Source of the DNA: a virus
Direction: 5' to 3' (one strand)
Virus record (IMG/VR): IMGVR_UViG_3300020061_000002
Span: 1-49,037 of that record
Length of the DNA: 49,037 bases
Made by a program: the position numbers and the translations under genes. Positions within the stretch are counted from its first letter, which is position 1, and the number at the start of each line of letters is the position of its first letter. Under the pieces are notes generated by a model, which saw only the letters and a list, made by a program, of their open reading frames with translations, did no database searches and was not told the DNA's origin. Of this stretch, positions 30,969-41,104 are shown piece by piece.

Positions 30969-31481
30969 TTACGCCGCGTTGAATATACTCTCATATGGCT
31001 CATCCATTCCTTCATTTTCGAAAATAGCATATTTAATCTGAAACAATATATCCTGCATTAACGTATCGTAAGCTAATGCCGGACCAGAAATAGCACCAGC
31101 TTCATGAATGAAGTATACATTTGTCTTATCTACTCGGAATAATATAGCCTCATAAAATGGAATACCCCCGGTATAAAGGTATGAAGAATATTGCCCTTCG
31201 AAACCACTTATTGCTGCCGGTACCTGACGCGCCAAAAACCTCACCGATACCCGAGGAATAAACCGTTGCTTATGCGGGATCGTTTTAAAAATAATGCGTT
31301 GAATGCCCGGACTTGAAGTATTCAGATGTATTACGGTGCCACCGTTCATGGTTAGAATTTTCAGCCGGTCTTTACCTGGAGCTGAATCAATAACTAAATG
31401 GGTGTCCTCACTCGAATAAGCTAACTCATCACGAATTGTCTTGCCGTTAACCGCCGCAATAATTCCAGTACGCCTACTCAT
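30969..31481 (-). CDS. Hypothetical structural protein, 170 aa
   Basis: Beta-rich, neutral. ATGA overlap with the 279-aa gene before it. Placed between nozzle-region genes and ejection proteins, so a tail component is likely. No family recognised. Confidence 0.65.
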   Translation of the reverse strand: MSRRTGIIAAVNGKTIRDELAYSSEDTHLVIDSAPGKDRLKILTMNGGTVIHLNTSSPGIQRIIFKTIPHKQRFIPRVSVRFLARQVPAAISGFEGQYSSYLYTGGIPFYEAILFRVDKTNVYFIHEAGAISGPALAYDTLMQDILFQIKYAIFENEGMDEPYESIFNAA

Positions 31482-32317
31482 CCGATAATCTCCACAGGGT
31501 CTTTTAAAATGACATACCCAAACCTACGCGTGCCAAGGGAGGTCTGCACCCCCTGAAAGAGAATCGTGTCTGCAGTCGCCTTAGCCTTGGCGTATGATTC
31601 GAACAGCGGGCCAAACTCTAATTCATCATCTTGAAGCGCGGATGGCACAGCCGATTCACTCTTACTATACGCAGAACAAAGCATGTACGAAGGCGGATAG
31701 CCCACTTCATGTACAAGATTAACTACGCCTGCGACAGCTTTAATAGTGCCATGCATGTGCATACTGATCTGTTTCGCCGGAGTATAGAGGCTGTACGACC
31801 GTGGAGTATTGTCGTTTATATTCGTGCCGCCACGGTTAGGGTCCAGGAACTTTGCACCGTAGCGTGCGTTAGGCTGCGGCTTTGCCGTTGTAAGCACAGA
31901 AGATGGGGCTTTATATATCTCGCGCAGATCGAGCTTAAAAACGCGTAAAAAGCCCTTAATTCGCACCGTATTGGTATTAAAACCGGAATCCCAAAAGAAC
32001 GTGTAGTGGATGCCGTCAGGAAAAGATCGCAAATTACCCGACATTTTTCCGGGATCAGTAAGAAATGCATCGCTACTTACCGACATAGAAGATAATATTA
32101 CTTCAAACGCTGGAGCGTAGGGCAGCGTGTGGCCATACACTTTAAGACGTTTCCAACCGGTCGTGTGGCCAGTCATATTAAAAGTCACATCAATATAGCG
32201 CTCAACATGAATATTTAAAAACTTCCAACGCGAATCCATTGCTTTTTGATAATCGTTAGCACGTTGTATAGGAATTCCCTGTTGTGAGAATACCGCGCCG
32301 TATCTGCCATTTTCCAT
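31478..32317 (-). CDS. Hypothetical tail-region protein, 279 aa
   Basis: Beta-rich with several Tyr/Gly loops, e.g. RYIDVTFNMTGHTTGWKRL. Position suggests a tail-assembly protein. No domain recognised. Confidence 0.65.
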   Translation of the reverse strand: MENGRYGAVFSQQGIPIQRANDYQKAMDSRWKFLNIHVERYIDVTFNMTGHTTGWKRLKVYGHTLPYAPAFEVILSSMSVSSDAFLTDPGKMSGNLRSFPDGIHYTFFWDSGFNTNTVRIKGFLRVFKLDLREIYKAPSSVLTTAKPQPNARYGAKFLDPNRGGTNINDNTPRSYSLYTPAKQISMHMHGTIKAVAGVVNLVHEVGYPPSYMLCSAYSKSESAVPSALQDDELEFGPLFESYAKAKATADTILFQGVQTSLGTRRFGYVILKDPVEIIG

Positions 32318-32318
32318 G

Positions 32319-32603
32319 TTAAACCTCCTCGAGATCGCCTACGCGCCAGGTGGTATTCGAGTTTGGATCGCGGCCATCGATGCGACCATCACCGGTGACG
32401 CCATCAATAAGAATTTTGCCTACTTCTATTGTGTCAGCCATGTTGCCCGAGACTTGCATTTGATCAAAATTCAGACTGTTCGAACTAAGTGAGGCTCGCT
32501 TCATTTGCGAGAGTGTCGTGCTGCCAGGATCGCTGGCGATTGTACGGCGCATAAACCCATTAAATCCAGCATTCTCGTAGGTGTAACCCTTACCTTGGTT
32601 CAT
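32319..32603 (-). CDS. Hypothetical tail-region protein, 94 aa
   Basis: Overlaps the nozzle gene by 14 nt. Gly/Asn/Ser-rich, with a C-terminal GRIDGRDPNSNTTWRVGDLEEV. Small structural component by context. Confidence 0.65.
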   Translation of the reverse strand: MNQGKGYTYENAGFNGFMRRTIASDPGSTTLSQMKRASLSSNSLNFDQMQVSGNMADTIEVGKILIDGVTGDGRIDGRDPNSNTTWRVGDLEEV

Positions 32604-35103
32604 CAGTCTGGCCCGTCACTTCCTCCACGATATTGAAGTGGTCGTAGAACGCTTCGATAGATTGAGGCGGTCCATTGATCGCGCCGATGATCTTAACGTT
32701 AACAGTAGTCCCGTTAGGTATAGGCTTGCGATCGTTTGCATACGTAATCTGATGTGCAGGACCCACGATTTCACCAACTGTAATTGGCTTATTGTCATCG
32801 ACAATAATTTGAATTTTTAAACCATTAGCATCATGAGAATACACGTAAGCACCCACGAATTGCTTTATGGCCTCTGTACTGTAGTTAGTTTTTCCGAGGT
32901 CCATTTCAAATGAAATCGCTTGATCATCATCAAGATCACCCGTATCATCGATGTAAGAATAGCCTGTATCAGAGAAGAAATATGGTTTACTGAATCCTGT
33001 CGAACTGTCATTGACGTACATTAACGATTTGTGGTGCAAACTATCAATTGTCCAAGTGTTCGATCCGAAGTCATATATGACGCGTGTAGGCAAGTTATTA
33101 AACAACCCGATATATAACGTGTATTCGCCATCATCGATGCCTGCAGCGGCGCTACGTAGCTGTGAGAGCGGTATTTTAGACATAAGCTCGTTATGAATAC
33201 CGCGCGAAATGTACTCTTGCTGGCCGGAGCCTTCGTTACGCGCGTATATGCGCCCGCGCGAGGATGTCCAAATAACCCAATCATCATCGATATTTCGGAT
33301 CGTACGCTGCGATATACAGCCTACGCTCTTATTGAAAGCAATCGTAGTGTTGCCATCAAACTTATTTGAAGTATTAAGTGTGTAGACAAAAAGACGATTG
33401 GTGGATTCGATAACACCGGTAATAGCATTGCTTGAATCTGTACCTGGCTGCACTGCGGTCCAATCAGATTTATCTAGCGTAGGGTAGTCAACATTCCAAA
33501 GTGTTGAAAGCTGCGTGTATCGACCGGTAAGATAAACCTCATCGTTGTTCGAGAATACGTAACTTAGAGCGGTCGTCAACTGGCCAGTGCCATTACTCGA
33601 AAGCAGGATATTCGCACCAATTGTCGCGTCATTATAAGTGGCCGCAAGTTTAATCGAATTATCATCCCCAGGAATACGGATCACATAATATGTCGTATCA
33701 GCAGTCATGCCCCCTGGTATAGTTCCTACCGTATAGAATTTAACCGGTGTTCCCGTAGGAAAATCAGTAAGGCTAAGATCAGTCGGGAAGTTAATTGTTT
33801 CTGTGGTATTATCGGCCGTACCATCTGTACGGGTAATAGGTAGGTATTGAATTTGATTAGTGGTTTTATCGACATCATAAACCGTTAAAGTGTAAAGCTT
33901 GATTGGCTTACCTGATTTATAGATATCAATAACCATCCCTGGTTTTACATAACGAACCGATTGGAGGTCTAATTGCATCGCCTTGACACCTTGAAGCGAG
34001 GTGTACATGGCGAGCTCCGTGAGCTCGAGATAAGCTCCACCTTGGTTGGCAGATATGTTTATTCGATAATATCGGTACGCAGTAGTGTTCGAAAAACTAT
34101 ATGTGCGTGATTCCGAATTAGCCCAGTTGGGCACATTCGTTCGAGAGTCTAAAGATGTCCAAGCAATATCATCATTCGAGCCTTCGAATGTCCACGTCTT
34201 AGGGCCTTGATTTAAATCTCCACCCAAAGCATTGGCCGATAGGCCGGTTACAGCATAGTAAGTTACGACCTTCGCGTTCCCCGACCCAAAATCATATTTC
34301 AGCCAACCTGTTGTCACGGCAGCTGGGCCAACATGCCACATACCAGCCTCCCTATCAGTCGTGATTCGGTCGAATCCACGCCAGGCAGCGTAGTCAGGAC
34401 TGTATTCAGTTGAGGCAGATGCGACACCGAAAGGTGCCGTAGCAGATGTCATAGCCGGAATCTGGTTAATTAAGGTAGGCGTGACATATGTATCAGTTTG
34501 ATCACCGCGAATAAACGTAAATGCGCCCGTTCGAGGGGAGCCCTTGTAAATACGATCAGGAAAGATTTGAGCGCCAATTTTCACGTTGGCTGCGTGCAGC
34601 ACACCCCGGTAAACAACGAAATATTTCGGAGCCGGACAAAAAAGAAGGTTGCGCGTAAGCGAGACATCCATAACACTATTGATGTTTCGAGAAGCAAACG
34701 GTATACCATCAGCTGTTGTATATCCAGAGATGAATACCTCATCACCAAAATCGCAAAAGAAAACTTCAACACCCGCTGGAATATCGCTAATTACCGTGGT
34801 CCAAGTCCCACCAACCTCCTGAACACGTATAAGAGTAAAAGTACTGGCATCATTGAGCACAGCAACAAACTTACGAGGGCCAGAAGTAAACTGCGCCGTA
34901 TGAGCGCCGCAAGGGAGTTTTCCTGTCGTTGAGAATTGTGCGCCATTTTTTGAGTACCCATTCCGGCGAACAGGTGCGCCAATTACTTCATTAAAACGTA
35001 AGTTCCTACCGTTAAAAAGCTCATTCGCTTTACGATTGAGCCATGTACTCGCATTCTGAATTCCCTGGCTAAAATCGCCACGGCGGTATGGGCGGGTTCT
35101 CAT
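32590..35103 (-). CDS. Tail nozzle-like protein with inserted F5/8-type domain, 837 aa
   Basis: The N-terminus (MRTRPYRRGDFSQGIQNAS ... RNLRFNEVIGAPVRRNGY) matches podovirus tail-tubular-B or nozzle proteins that form the tip of the short tail. Residues about 221-364 carry a discoidin-like fold (WLKYDFGSG, KTWTFEGSNDDIAWTSLD, YRYYRINI), similar to F5/8 type C or CBM32 modules, probably binding surface sugar. The rest is beta-rich. Overlaps the adaptor gene by 4 nt. Confidence 0.72.
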   Translation of the reverse strand: MRTRPYRRGDFSQGIQNASTWLNRKANELFNGRNLRFNEVIGAPVRRNGYSKNGAQFSTTGKLPCGAHTAQFTSGPRKFVAVLNDASTFTLIRVQEVGGTWTTVISDIPAGVEVFFCDFGDEVFISGYTTADGIPFASRNINSVMDVSLTRNLLFCPAPKYFVVYRGVLHAANVKIGAQIFPDRIYKGSPRTGAFTFIRGDQTDTYVTPTLINQIPAMTSATAPFGVASASTEYSPDYAAWRGFDRITTDREAGMWHVGPAAVTTGWLKYDFGSGNAKVVTYYAVTGLSANALGGDLNQGPKTWTFEGSNDDIAWTSLDSRTNVPNWANSESRTYSFSNTTAYRYYRINISANQGGAYLELTELAMYTSLQGVKAMQLDLQSVRYVKPGMVIDIYKSGKPIKLYTLTVYDVDKTTNQIQYLPITRTDGTADNTTETINFPTDLSLTDFPTGTPVKFYTVGTIPGGMTADTTYYVIRIPGDDNSIKLAATYNDATIGANILLSSNGTGQLTTALSYVFSNNDEVYLTGRYTQLSTLWNVDYPTLDKSDWTAVQPGTDSSNAITGVIESTNRLFVYTLNTSNKFDGNTTIAFNKSVGCISQRTIRNIDDDWVIWTSSRGRIYARNEGSGQQEYISRGIHNELMSKIPLSQLRSAAAGIDDGEYTLYIGLFNNLPTRVIYDFGSNTWTIDSLHHKSLMYVNDSSTGFSKPYFFSDTGYSYIDDTGDLDDDQAISFEMDLGKTNYSTEAIKQFVGAYVYSHDANGLKIQIIVDDNKPITVGEIVGPAHQITYANDRKPIPNGTTVNVKIIGAINGPPQSIEAFYDHFNIVEEVTGQTDEPR

Positions 35104-36290
35104 TTAAGCGTATATCTCCGTGCGGTTACTGGATCGACAGATGATTCCCGCTGTGAGCTCATGAAGTCCCTGGCGGTGCCTACGTCCTTACGGTTCATAC
35201 GCTGCATCGTCACAACCTGGTTACTATACTTTTGTTCATATTTCGTAGCAAGAGCGCCAAATGACGGGTCGCGTTCAGCTTTCATTGAATAACCTTCGGC
35301 CAAGAATTTGTAGTAGTAGATCGTGCCATTTGGTGTTTGGATCAAATCGGAAGGATCATTAAACCTGGCAAACTTGCCATAGAAGTGGAGCTCGAAAGCG
35401 TCAGCCAGATTGGTCTTTGGGGTTGGCCGTAAAAGCATTCGCTTGTTTTTATCGTCAAGTGAAATACGCGAAGTATAATCTGATTTATAATCACCACCAT
35501 AGCCTATGTTGAATTTTCGATAAGGCATAGGAATGAGCGGTTTGCGTCTGGCAACACCGCCAAGAACACTGTTAGAGAAGAAGAAATCAAACTTTTCGTA
35601 AGTAAGTGGAAAATCAACATACGCCTGATCAGCTACCCTATCAAGCAATACGGAATCTCGCAGAAAACCATATGGCCGTTCGGATTGTGAAATCAAGTCG
35701 TCATTTACTTCATTCGCAAAAATCATATAAAGTTCGGGAGTAATGAGTGAATATCCCTGGTCACGAAGACGCTTCGAAGCGGTATCTGCAACGGCTCCAA
35801 TGCTCTCATTATCCGGACCACTAGCCCTAATGTAATCAGAAAAATCAGTTTCCTCTAGGGTTACGCTATGACGGTACTTCGTCCAGTAAAGCGTATTCCC
35901 ATCACCTGTAGTATCGTCGTAGACAGTTTGTTCGTCGTCATTGGTAACATCAACAGGCACGACGGCGAGTTGGGTTTTTGCGCCACCAACTGATGTCGAA
36001 CTATAAAATACGATCTGATCGTATCGCATAAGATAAACGGGCTCATCAGTGTTGTGGGGGAATTTAGTGGTGTTACCACCATCGAGCGTAATTGTGCTAA
36101 TATTCGCCGGAGCGGCCAGTTTAAGTATTTCTGATTGCTCGTACCCCATACGGCCAACCATAATCATTTTGTCGTCAATAAATCGAGTGGAGTTTTTAAC
36201 AGGTAGCGAAGTGGCGGCGACAACTATAAACCCCGCAAGGTAAGTTTTTTCAAGTTCTTCTACAGGTGGGTTCCAAGCGCTAACTATCAT
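35100..36290 (-). CDS. Candidate tail adaptor protein, 396 aa
   Basis: Placed just before the nozzle-like gene in transcription order, as adaptors usually are. Helical and loop-rich, with a beta-rich start (MIVSAWNPPVEELEKTYLAG) and QRESSVDPVTARRYTLK at the end. No signature domain visible, so the assignment is by position. Confidence 0.6.
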   Translation of the reverse strand: MIVSAWNPPVEELEKTYLAGFIVVAATSLPVKNSTRFIDDKMIMVGRMGYEQSEILKLAAPANISTITLDGGNTTKFPHNTDEPVYLMRYDQIVFYSSTSVGGAKTQLAVVPVDVTNDDEQTVYDDTTGDGNTLYWTKYRHSVTLEETDFSDYIRASGPDNESIGAVADTASKRLRDQGYSLITPELYMIFANEVNDDLISQSERPYGFLRDSVLLDRVADQAYVDFPLTYEKFDFFFSNSVLGGVARRKPLIPMPYRKFNIGYGGDYKSDYTSRISLDDKNKRMLLRPTPKTNLADAFELHFYGKFARFNDPSDLIQTPNGTIYYYKFLAEGYSMKAERDPSFGALATKYEQKYSNQVVTMQRMNRKDVGTARDFMSSQRESSVDPVTARRYTLK

Positions 36291-36344
36291 ATTTTTTTCC
36301 TTATGACTATATTGTAATTCACCATTTGATTATTGTATATGTTA

Positions 36345-38285
36345 TTAGAACATACCTGGGCGATTGCTTCTAACACTCATCCTTATTTTGACACCACTTT
36401 TAGGACGAATACTCGGCACCGTAGAGCGAATATTCGTGCGAGGTTTAGTCTTGTAATCAGTAGTAGGAACGATAACCGCTATACCATTAAGGAATAAATA
36501 AAATTTATCCTGAATAAGTATTTGATCGTATAGGTTTTTCACCGGGCTCACATAGTCAAGTACGGTAACAGAATCCCCAATATTGCGACGTGGGCGCTTT
36601 GAAATAGATTCGCCTACTGTAACACTATCACTAATAACTTTTGATTGAGTAATATTTCTTGCCTCTGCAGCCACAACGCTATCAGCAATATTTTTCACAA
36701 TACTTTTAATCAATGCGTCCGAGGCGGTGACTGCATCCGATCTCAAGAATTGGGATCCGGCATCATTTCCATCAATTGGCGTCACACTGTCAGCAATAAA
36801 TTTTCCAACTGCTTTTGAGTTTGCGTCAGAACCAGTAACTGAATCAGATAGACTTTTGCCAATTCCGCGAATGGTAGTAATTCCATCAGAAGTTAAAACC
36901 GTATCAGACAATGATTTTACAGGTTGGTGGAATGAAGAATCTAAAATTGTTACACTATCAGATAATGAACGAAGAAAAACATTGGCCGTACTTCGACCAT
37001 CAGTTACGGTAATAGAATCCGCTTTGTTGATAGTCGGTAAACTAGTGCGACCATCTGTTGCCACAGGTGAATCACTAATTGTCTTTCCGACAGATTTAAC
37101 AATCGCATCACTTGCCGTGGCCGTATCAGCCAGAGGCTTCGTGTACGGACCATATTCAACAGTAGCCCATATCTGGGACGCACGCGTATTGTTTGTGCCT
37201 AATGCAGTTTGTTTATACCCAATCTGCATTGTGTCGAGAGTCGCTGGTGTCCAGGGATTGCCATCAGGGTCGACATTAGTGAGAATAGGATATACCAGTG
37301 TAAATGTGCCGTTATTGCCATTCCAGGTAAAATTAGTGCTGTTGGGCTTGAAGGAGCGTCCTTGCATAATAGTGCCGCCCGACGTTTTAAGAAGTTCCGG
37401 AACTACCGCAGTAGTTGCATCAGCGCCGGCCGTGGCGAAATACGTACCTACAGCGACAGAAACAATTGAAACAAGGCCAAGACCAGAAGCGTCAACATTG
37501 AATAAATCTTCTTGGTTTGCAGCCGTGGCTTGGTTATAAACCGAGGGGCTAGGAGCTACTTTGTTTACGCGCGTGTAATTATTAGCTTGACCCGCAGTCC
37601 CCCCTACGGCGGTAGGGAAAGCATTAGCGTCACCGGCGGCGTTTGGCCGCAAATCAATAATTCTACCTTCACCAGGATAAGTATTATCAATAGAAGTAGT
37701 ACTGTCATTTACCGAAAGATCATCGAACCACCAAACACCGGTTGTTTGTGCCTCTGAATTTAAATTCCCTCCTACAGCAACTTCACCCAAAGACGTCGTT
37801 GTAGTATCAGTTGAGGTACTCGCAAAGACCACGCCATTAAGACGGGCGGCTAATTGATTAGAACCAGAGGCGTGAGTCCTATCGGCCATCAATTCGATCA
37901 TATACCACGTACCAGTAGATAAAGCGACTGAAGGCGAACCTACTTGCGTATGACTAGCATTGCGAAGTATCAAAGTGCCGTTCGATTCCAGTGTGAGGCG
38001 GGGACCACTGCTAGCCGGATTAGATAAATTTATAGAGAAAATAGTATTTGAACCACTAGGCAGTGTTTGCGGCCTAAAATATACACGCGCAAAATATTGC
38101 GAACCTGTAATTAAATGCACCCTAAGACCATAACCCATAGGAGTCCCGCTCGTCATACTCTGGATTCTTAACCCGAACGATCCCGTCCTGGCAGCGGCGG
38201 CCTGAATGAGAAAAGGTTGACTAGTATTGTAAGTCCAAGCAATAGAACTGTCTTGTTCAAAGCCCGAGTGAAATAACCTAGCCAT
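36345..38285 (-). CDS. Tail fibre with LamG-like head and SDSVT repeats, 646 aa
   Basis: Residues about 1-190 form a jelly-roll-like LamG/concanavalin region (ARLFHSGFEQDSSIAW ... WWFDDLSVND). A middle beta region (200-375) leads to about 12 degenerate 17-20-residue repeats at 383-592 around the core L/I-S/A-DSVT-x-x-D. These probably stack as a beta shaft. A receptor-binding appendage by architecture. Confidence 0.72.
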   Translation of the reverse strand: MARLFHSGFEQDSSIAWTYNTSQPFLIQAAAARTGSFGLRIQSMTSGTPMGYGLRVHLITGSQYFARVYFRPQTLPSGSNTIFSINLSNPASSGPRLTLESNGTLILRNASHTQVGSPSVALSTGTWYMIELMADRTHASGSNQLAARLNGVVFASTSTDTTTTSLGEVAVGGNLNSEAQTTGVWWFDDLSVNDSTTSIDNTYPGEGRIIDLRPNAAGDANAFPTAVGGTAGQANNYTRVNKVAPSPSVYNQATAANQEDLFNVDASGLGLVSIVSVAVGTYFATAGADATTAVVPELLKTSGGTIMQGRSFKPNSTNFTWNGNNGTFTLVYPILTNVDPDGNPWTPATLDTMQIGYKQTALGTNNTRASQIWATVEYGPYTKPLADTATASDAIVKSVGKTISDSPVATDGRTSLPTINKADSITVTDGRSTANVFLRSLSDSVTILDSSFHQPVKSLSDTVLTSDGITTIRGIGKSLSDSVTGSDANSKAVGKFIADSVTPIDGNDAGSQFLRSDAVTASDALIKSIVKNIADSVVAAEARNITQSKVISDSVTVGESISKRPRRNIGDSVTVLDYVSPVKNLYDQILIQDKFYLFLNGIAVIVPTTDYKTKPRTNIRSTVPSIRPKSGVKIRMSVRSNRPGMF

Positions 38286-38295
38286 GTCAGACCCC

Positions 38296-38805
38296 CTAGC
38301 TAATAGTTAGGGTCCAAGAGATGCTAAGTGTGTCTCCGGCAGCTTTTGCAATCGCGGTAAATGAAGAATACAGCCACATATTACCCGAGCTAGCGGCGTC
38401 AAATACGCCTGCTTCGGTAATCGAACCCGTGCCGTCGCCCGCAGCCCAGTCGCCAACCATTGTAACAACAGCGCTTGAACGGCCCTTACTAGTAAGTGCG
38501 TTTCGGTCAATCTCCGTAGTTAAGGTGGTCGTTCCACCGGTACTCGTACCAATTGCCATATGGGTAGGCTTGGTGAGTGATGGAGACGCAAGAAGTTGAT
38601 CGGCAATACCATTCTTCCCAGCAGTAGTCACGGTGTTATACACACTAAGAGTTTGTTTTATATTACCAAATTCATCACGAAGTATCGCACGGATATGAAG
38701 TGGCATACCAAATACTTTAGGAGCAATCTTTCCAAGGATATATCGAAAGAAATTATTCTTAATTGGTGATTTTGCATTTGCAACAATTGAATCAATACTA
38801 CGCAT
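38296..38805 (-). CDS. Tail fibre-like small protein, 169 aa
   Basis: Start set at ATG 38805 with GGAGG at ideal spacing. Helical N-terminus, then Gly/Thr/Ser-rich beta domain (HMAIGTSTGGTTTLTTE ... ITEAGVFDAASSGNMWLYS), the pattern of phage tail fibre or collar-type proteins (DUF-like, with GIFD/AGVFD motif). Probably a fibre subunit. Confidence 0.65.
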   Translation of the reverse strand: MRSIDSIVANAKSPIKNNFFRYILGKIAPKVFGMPLHIRAILRDEFGNIKQTLSVYNTVTTAGKNGIADQLLASPSLTKPTHMAIGTSTGGTTTLTTEIDRNALTSKGRSSAVVTMVGDWAAGDGTGSITEAGVFDAASSGNMWLYSSFTAIAKAAGDTLSISWTLTIS

Positions 38806-39031
38806 TTTGACCTCCATCATCTACAAGTTCTACCTCGCCAAGATCAAGAAAACCCTTAGCGGTACTTTCAGCTAATTCAAGAGTTTGACCGGGCTTATAT
38901 GTCTCACCATTTTTAAATAGGCCATTCTCAGCCTTTTCAGTAACTCGATACAATTTACGTTCAACAGGAGCGCCTGTTGAATCTTGGACTTCCATATTAT
39001 CTTCGTTAAGTTCTAATTCGTGGTCTGTCAT
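38798..39031 (-). CDS. Hypothetical protein, 77 aa
   Basis: A small acidic protein with KLYRVTEKAENGLFKNGETY and GQTLELAEST, a short beta barrel-like module seen in phage virion regions. Overlaps the next gene by 8 nt. Confidence 0.6.
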   Translation of the reverse strand: MTDHELELNEDNMEVQDSTGAPVERKLYRVTEKAENGLFKNGETYKPGQTLELAESTAKGFLDLGEVELVDDGGQNA

Positions 39032-39066
39032 ACGCTAATCATATCCTTACTTTAATTAAATTGCAA

Positions 39067-40680
39067 TTACACGCCACCGCGTTGTACGGATCGCCTTATG
39101 GCAAAGCTCATGTAGTCGATGTGAGCTAAATCAATCGCAGTAGTACCAGAATTTGTAATAACAAATGCAGCGCCTACCTCACGGCCAGAGGCCGTTGGAA
39201 TATTGGTCGAAAGGGTATCGGTCCATAGTAATGTCCCGGCGTCATTGTAAAGATAAAATATCACTGCGGTATTCGCTGCATTCGTACGAATAAACGCACG
39301 ATACCAAGTAGTCGCAGAAATCGTGTATGTGGTGCCTGTCGAGCTCCTAGTGGAGTTATTCGCCGTTTTACCAGTAACTACGCCAGAAGCATCAATTTCC
39401 AAGTACGCGCCGTCTACAGCGTCTGCAACGGTCGCAGTATCGAGGAATCCAAGGCGGGTAGTGTTAAGAGCAAGAGATGCGAGCTGGAATACCGCATTAA
39501 AGTGATCATCACCAGCGAGCCTAATAGATGAAATATTCGTGCCAACAAAGAATCCACTGTTTGTCGTAGTGGAACTTAATAGACGAATCGCACCAGGGTG
39601 ATTAGCATCTATAATTCCAGCCGTAGGCTGATTACTTGTACCCGATGCAATAGCAGTTCCCAAGAATGGGTCTAGCGCTTGCGTACCTGTTGCAACTAAG
39701 AAATCGTTTGAAAGCAAAATCTGTCGTCGAGTATTCGAGTTATTGAGAACGTTATCTGCTCCTACCAAGAAATCAGCTGATCCAGATACAATCGTACTAC
39801 CGACAATTGATACACGGTTACTCGTAGCATTCGTACGCTCTTCGGTCCATGCTTTTCCACCAGCAAATACACAGTCGTTAACCGTAATGTCGTTAGTAGG
39901 AAAAGTCGCAGTATCTTGAAATTTAAGCGCTTGAGTAGCAGTATTGAATTCACAGTTTGTAAGGTGAATCTTGTTTGAAGACTTGAATCGAATCCATGTG
40001 TCGACGGTAGTTCCAGTAAACCAACAGTTCGTAATCCAGCATTGCGTCTGGTGGTCAAGATCAATACCAATACCCGAAACCGAAGAAATATTGCAATCAA
40101 TAAGACGAATACCGCCAGGGATTGTTGCAGCAATTGGATCAACAGTAGAATCCCAAACCGTCTTGACGCTATTAGTAGCTAGGACGAAGCGACAGTGATC
40201 AAAAATAATCGTATCTTGATTAGTTAGCAGAACGCAGTTTGTTGTCGTACCATTCCCGTCAAAAGTAATATCTCTAAATCCGGTATCGTGCATCAATTCG
40301 GCGTTCGTCGTAGGATTAGATGCACCTGTCACTTCAACTAGATGCTCAAGTGTGACACCGATAGCGGCCTTAAATGTAACACCACCAGTGCCCATTTTTG
40401 CCCATTTTTCACCAACAAGGAAAACATTCTCAGGAACAACTAACGGGGATGATAGGCGGTATTTATATGGCCGCAGCACGACTGCACCACCACCTAATTC
40501 CTTAACATAATCAATAGCCGCTTGAATTTGTACATCATTATCCGAAGCCATATCAGTAACGGAGAATAGAGAGTCAGAGCCAACACCTACAGTCGCGCTG
40601 GTCGTACGCCCCGCCGAGATACCCTCGTTGGTAAGGTCCAATGTCGACCCGTGTGAGATGTCAAGAGTTCCACCTGCCAT
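39067..40680 (-). CDS. Tail spike with pectate-lyase-like beta helix, 537 aa
   Basis: After a ~50-residue lead comes the typical start of a right-handed beta helix (NDVQIQAAIDYVKELGGGAVVL ... YRLSSPLVVPENVFLVGE). About ten rungs follow (RDITFDGNGTTTN, IIFDHCRFV, IRLIDCNIS, CWITNCWFT, IHLTNCEFN). The C-terminal part (from about 380) is a Ser/Thr-rich jelly-roll-like domain. Likely cleaves or binds surface polysaccharide; catalytic residues are not identifiable by eye. Confidence 0.78.
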   Translation of the reverse strand: MAGGTLDISHGSTLDLTNEGISAGRTTSATVGVGSDSLFSVTDMASDNDVQIQAAIDYVKELGGGAVVLRPYKYRLSSPLVVPENVFLVGEKWAKMGTGGVTFKAAIGVTLEHLVEVTGASNPTTNAELMHDTGFRDITFDGNGTTTNCVLLTNQDTIIFDHCRFVLATNSVKTVWDSTVDPIAATIPGGIRLIDCNISSVSGIGIDLDHQTQCWITNCWFTGTTVDTWIRFKSSNKIHLTNCEFNTATQALKFQDTATFPTNDITVNDCVFAGGKAWTEERTNATSNRVSIVGSTIVSGSADFLVGADNVLNNSNTRRQILLSNDFLVATGTQALDPFLGTAIASGTSNQPTAGIIDANHPGAIRLLSSTTTNSGFFVGTNISSIRLAGDDHFNAVFQLASLALNTTRLGFLDTATVADAVDGAYLEIDASGVVTGKTANNSTRSSTGTTYTISATTWYRAFIRTNAANTAVIFYLYNDAGTLLWTDTLSTNIPTASGREVGAAFVITNSGTTAIDLAHIDYMSFAIRRSVQRGGV

Positions 40681-40721
40681 TAAGCGCCTACTATGATTTC
40701 GGTTGGTATATTCATAGCTTA

Positions 40722-40751
40722 ATCATATCACCCGAAACTAAAAAACCACAA
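40722..40751 (-). promoter_or_regulatory. Leftward promoter before the tail spike
   Basis: Minus strand: TTGTGG (40751-40746), 18-bp spacer, TATGAT (40727-40722). It sits 42 nt before the spike start, in the only sizeable gap of the tail genes. The -35 is weak, so the call is tentative. Confidence 0.5.
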
Positions 40752-40759
40752 GCTTATAT

Positions 40760-41080
40760 TTACGGCAACCTTTCAGCATTGCGGGCAGAATAAAGCGCCT
40801 CGTAATTTGTTTCCATAGTAAAACGTTTCTTAGGGTCCCAGTCCGGTCCCCATTTGATTTCATCGCCAAGATCAACCTGTTCCGACATATTGGGATATTC
40901 CTCATCCACACGTGGCTTCAAGTGAATGTAGAGCATATCCTGGCTCTGCGGCACAAATTGCTTATCAATGCATTCCTCCTCCTCTACACCATAAAGCGCC
41001 ATGAGTTCAAAGTAAGTAAACGTCTGTACTTCACCCTCTCGGGTGGTGACACTACCAGGGTGAATACAATACTTTATCAT
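40760..41080 (-). CDS. Conserved phage protein downstream of capsid, 106 aa
   Basis: Start set at ATG 41080 (MIKYCIHPG) because the longer frame would overlap the capsid gene. FTYFELMALYGVEEEECI resembles a small protein family common in phage capsid regions (F-T-x-x-E-L-x-x-L-Y-G pattern), function unknown. Separated from the capsid gene by the terminator at 41105-41138. Confidence 0.68.
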   Translation of the reverse strand: MIKYCIHPGSVTTREGEVQTFTYFELMALYGVEEEECIDKQFVPQSQDMLYIHLKPRVDEEYPNMSEQVDLGDEIKWGPDWDPKKRFTMETNYEALYSARNAERLP

Positions 41081-41104
41081 AACCTTATTGTAGACCAACT
41101 TGCA

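Noticed and set aside
36727-37539. A 270-codon rightward frame opposite the tail fibre
   Set aside because: Created by the regular codon pattern of the repeat-rich fibre on the other strand; no gene context.
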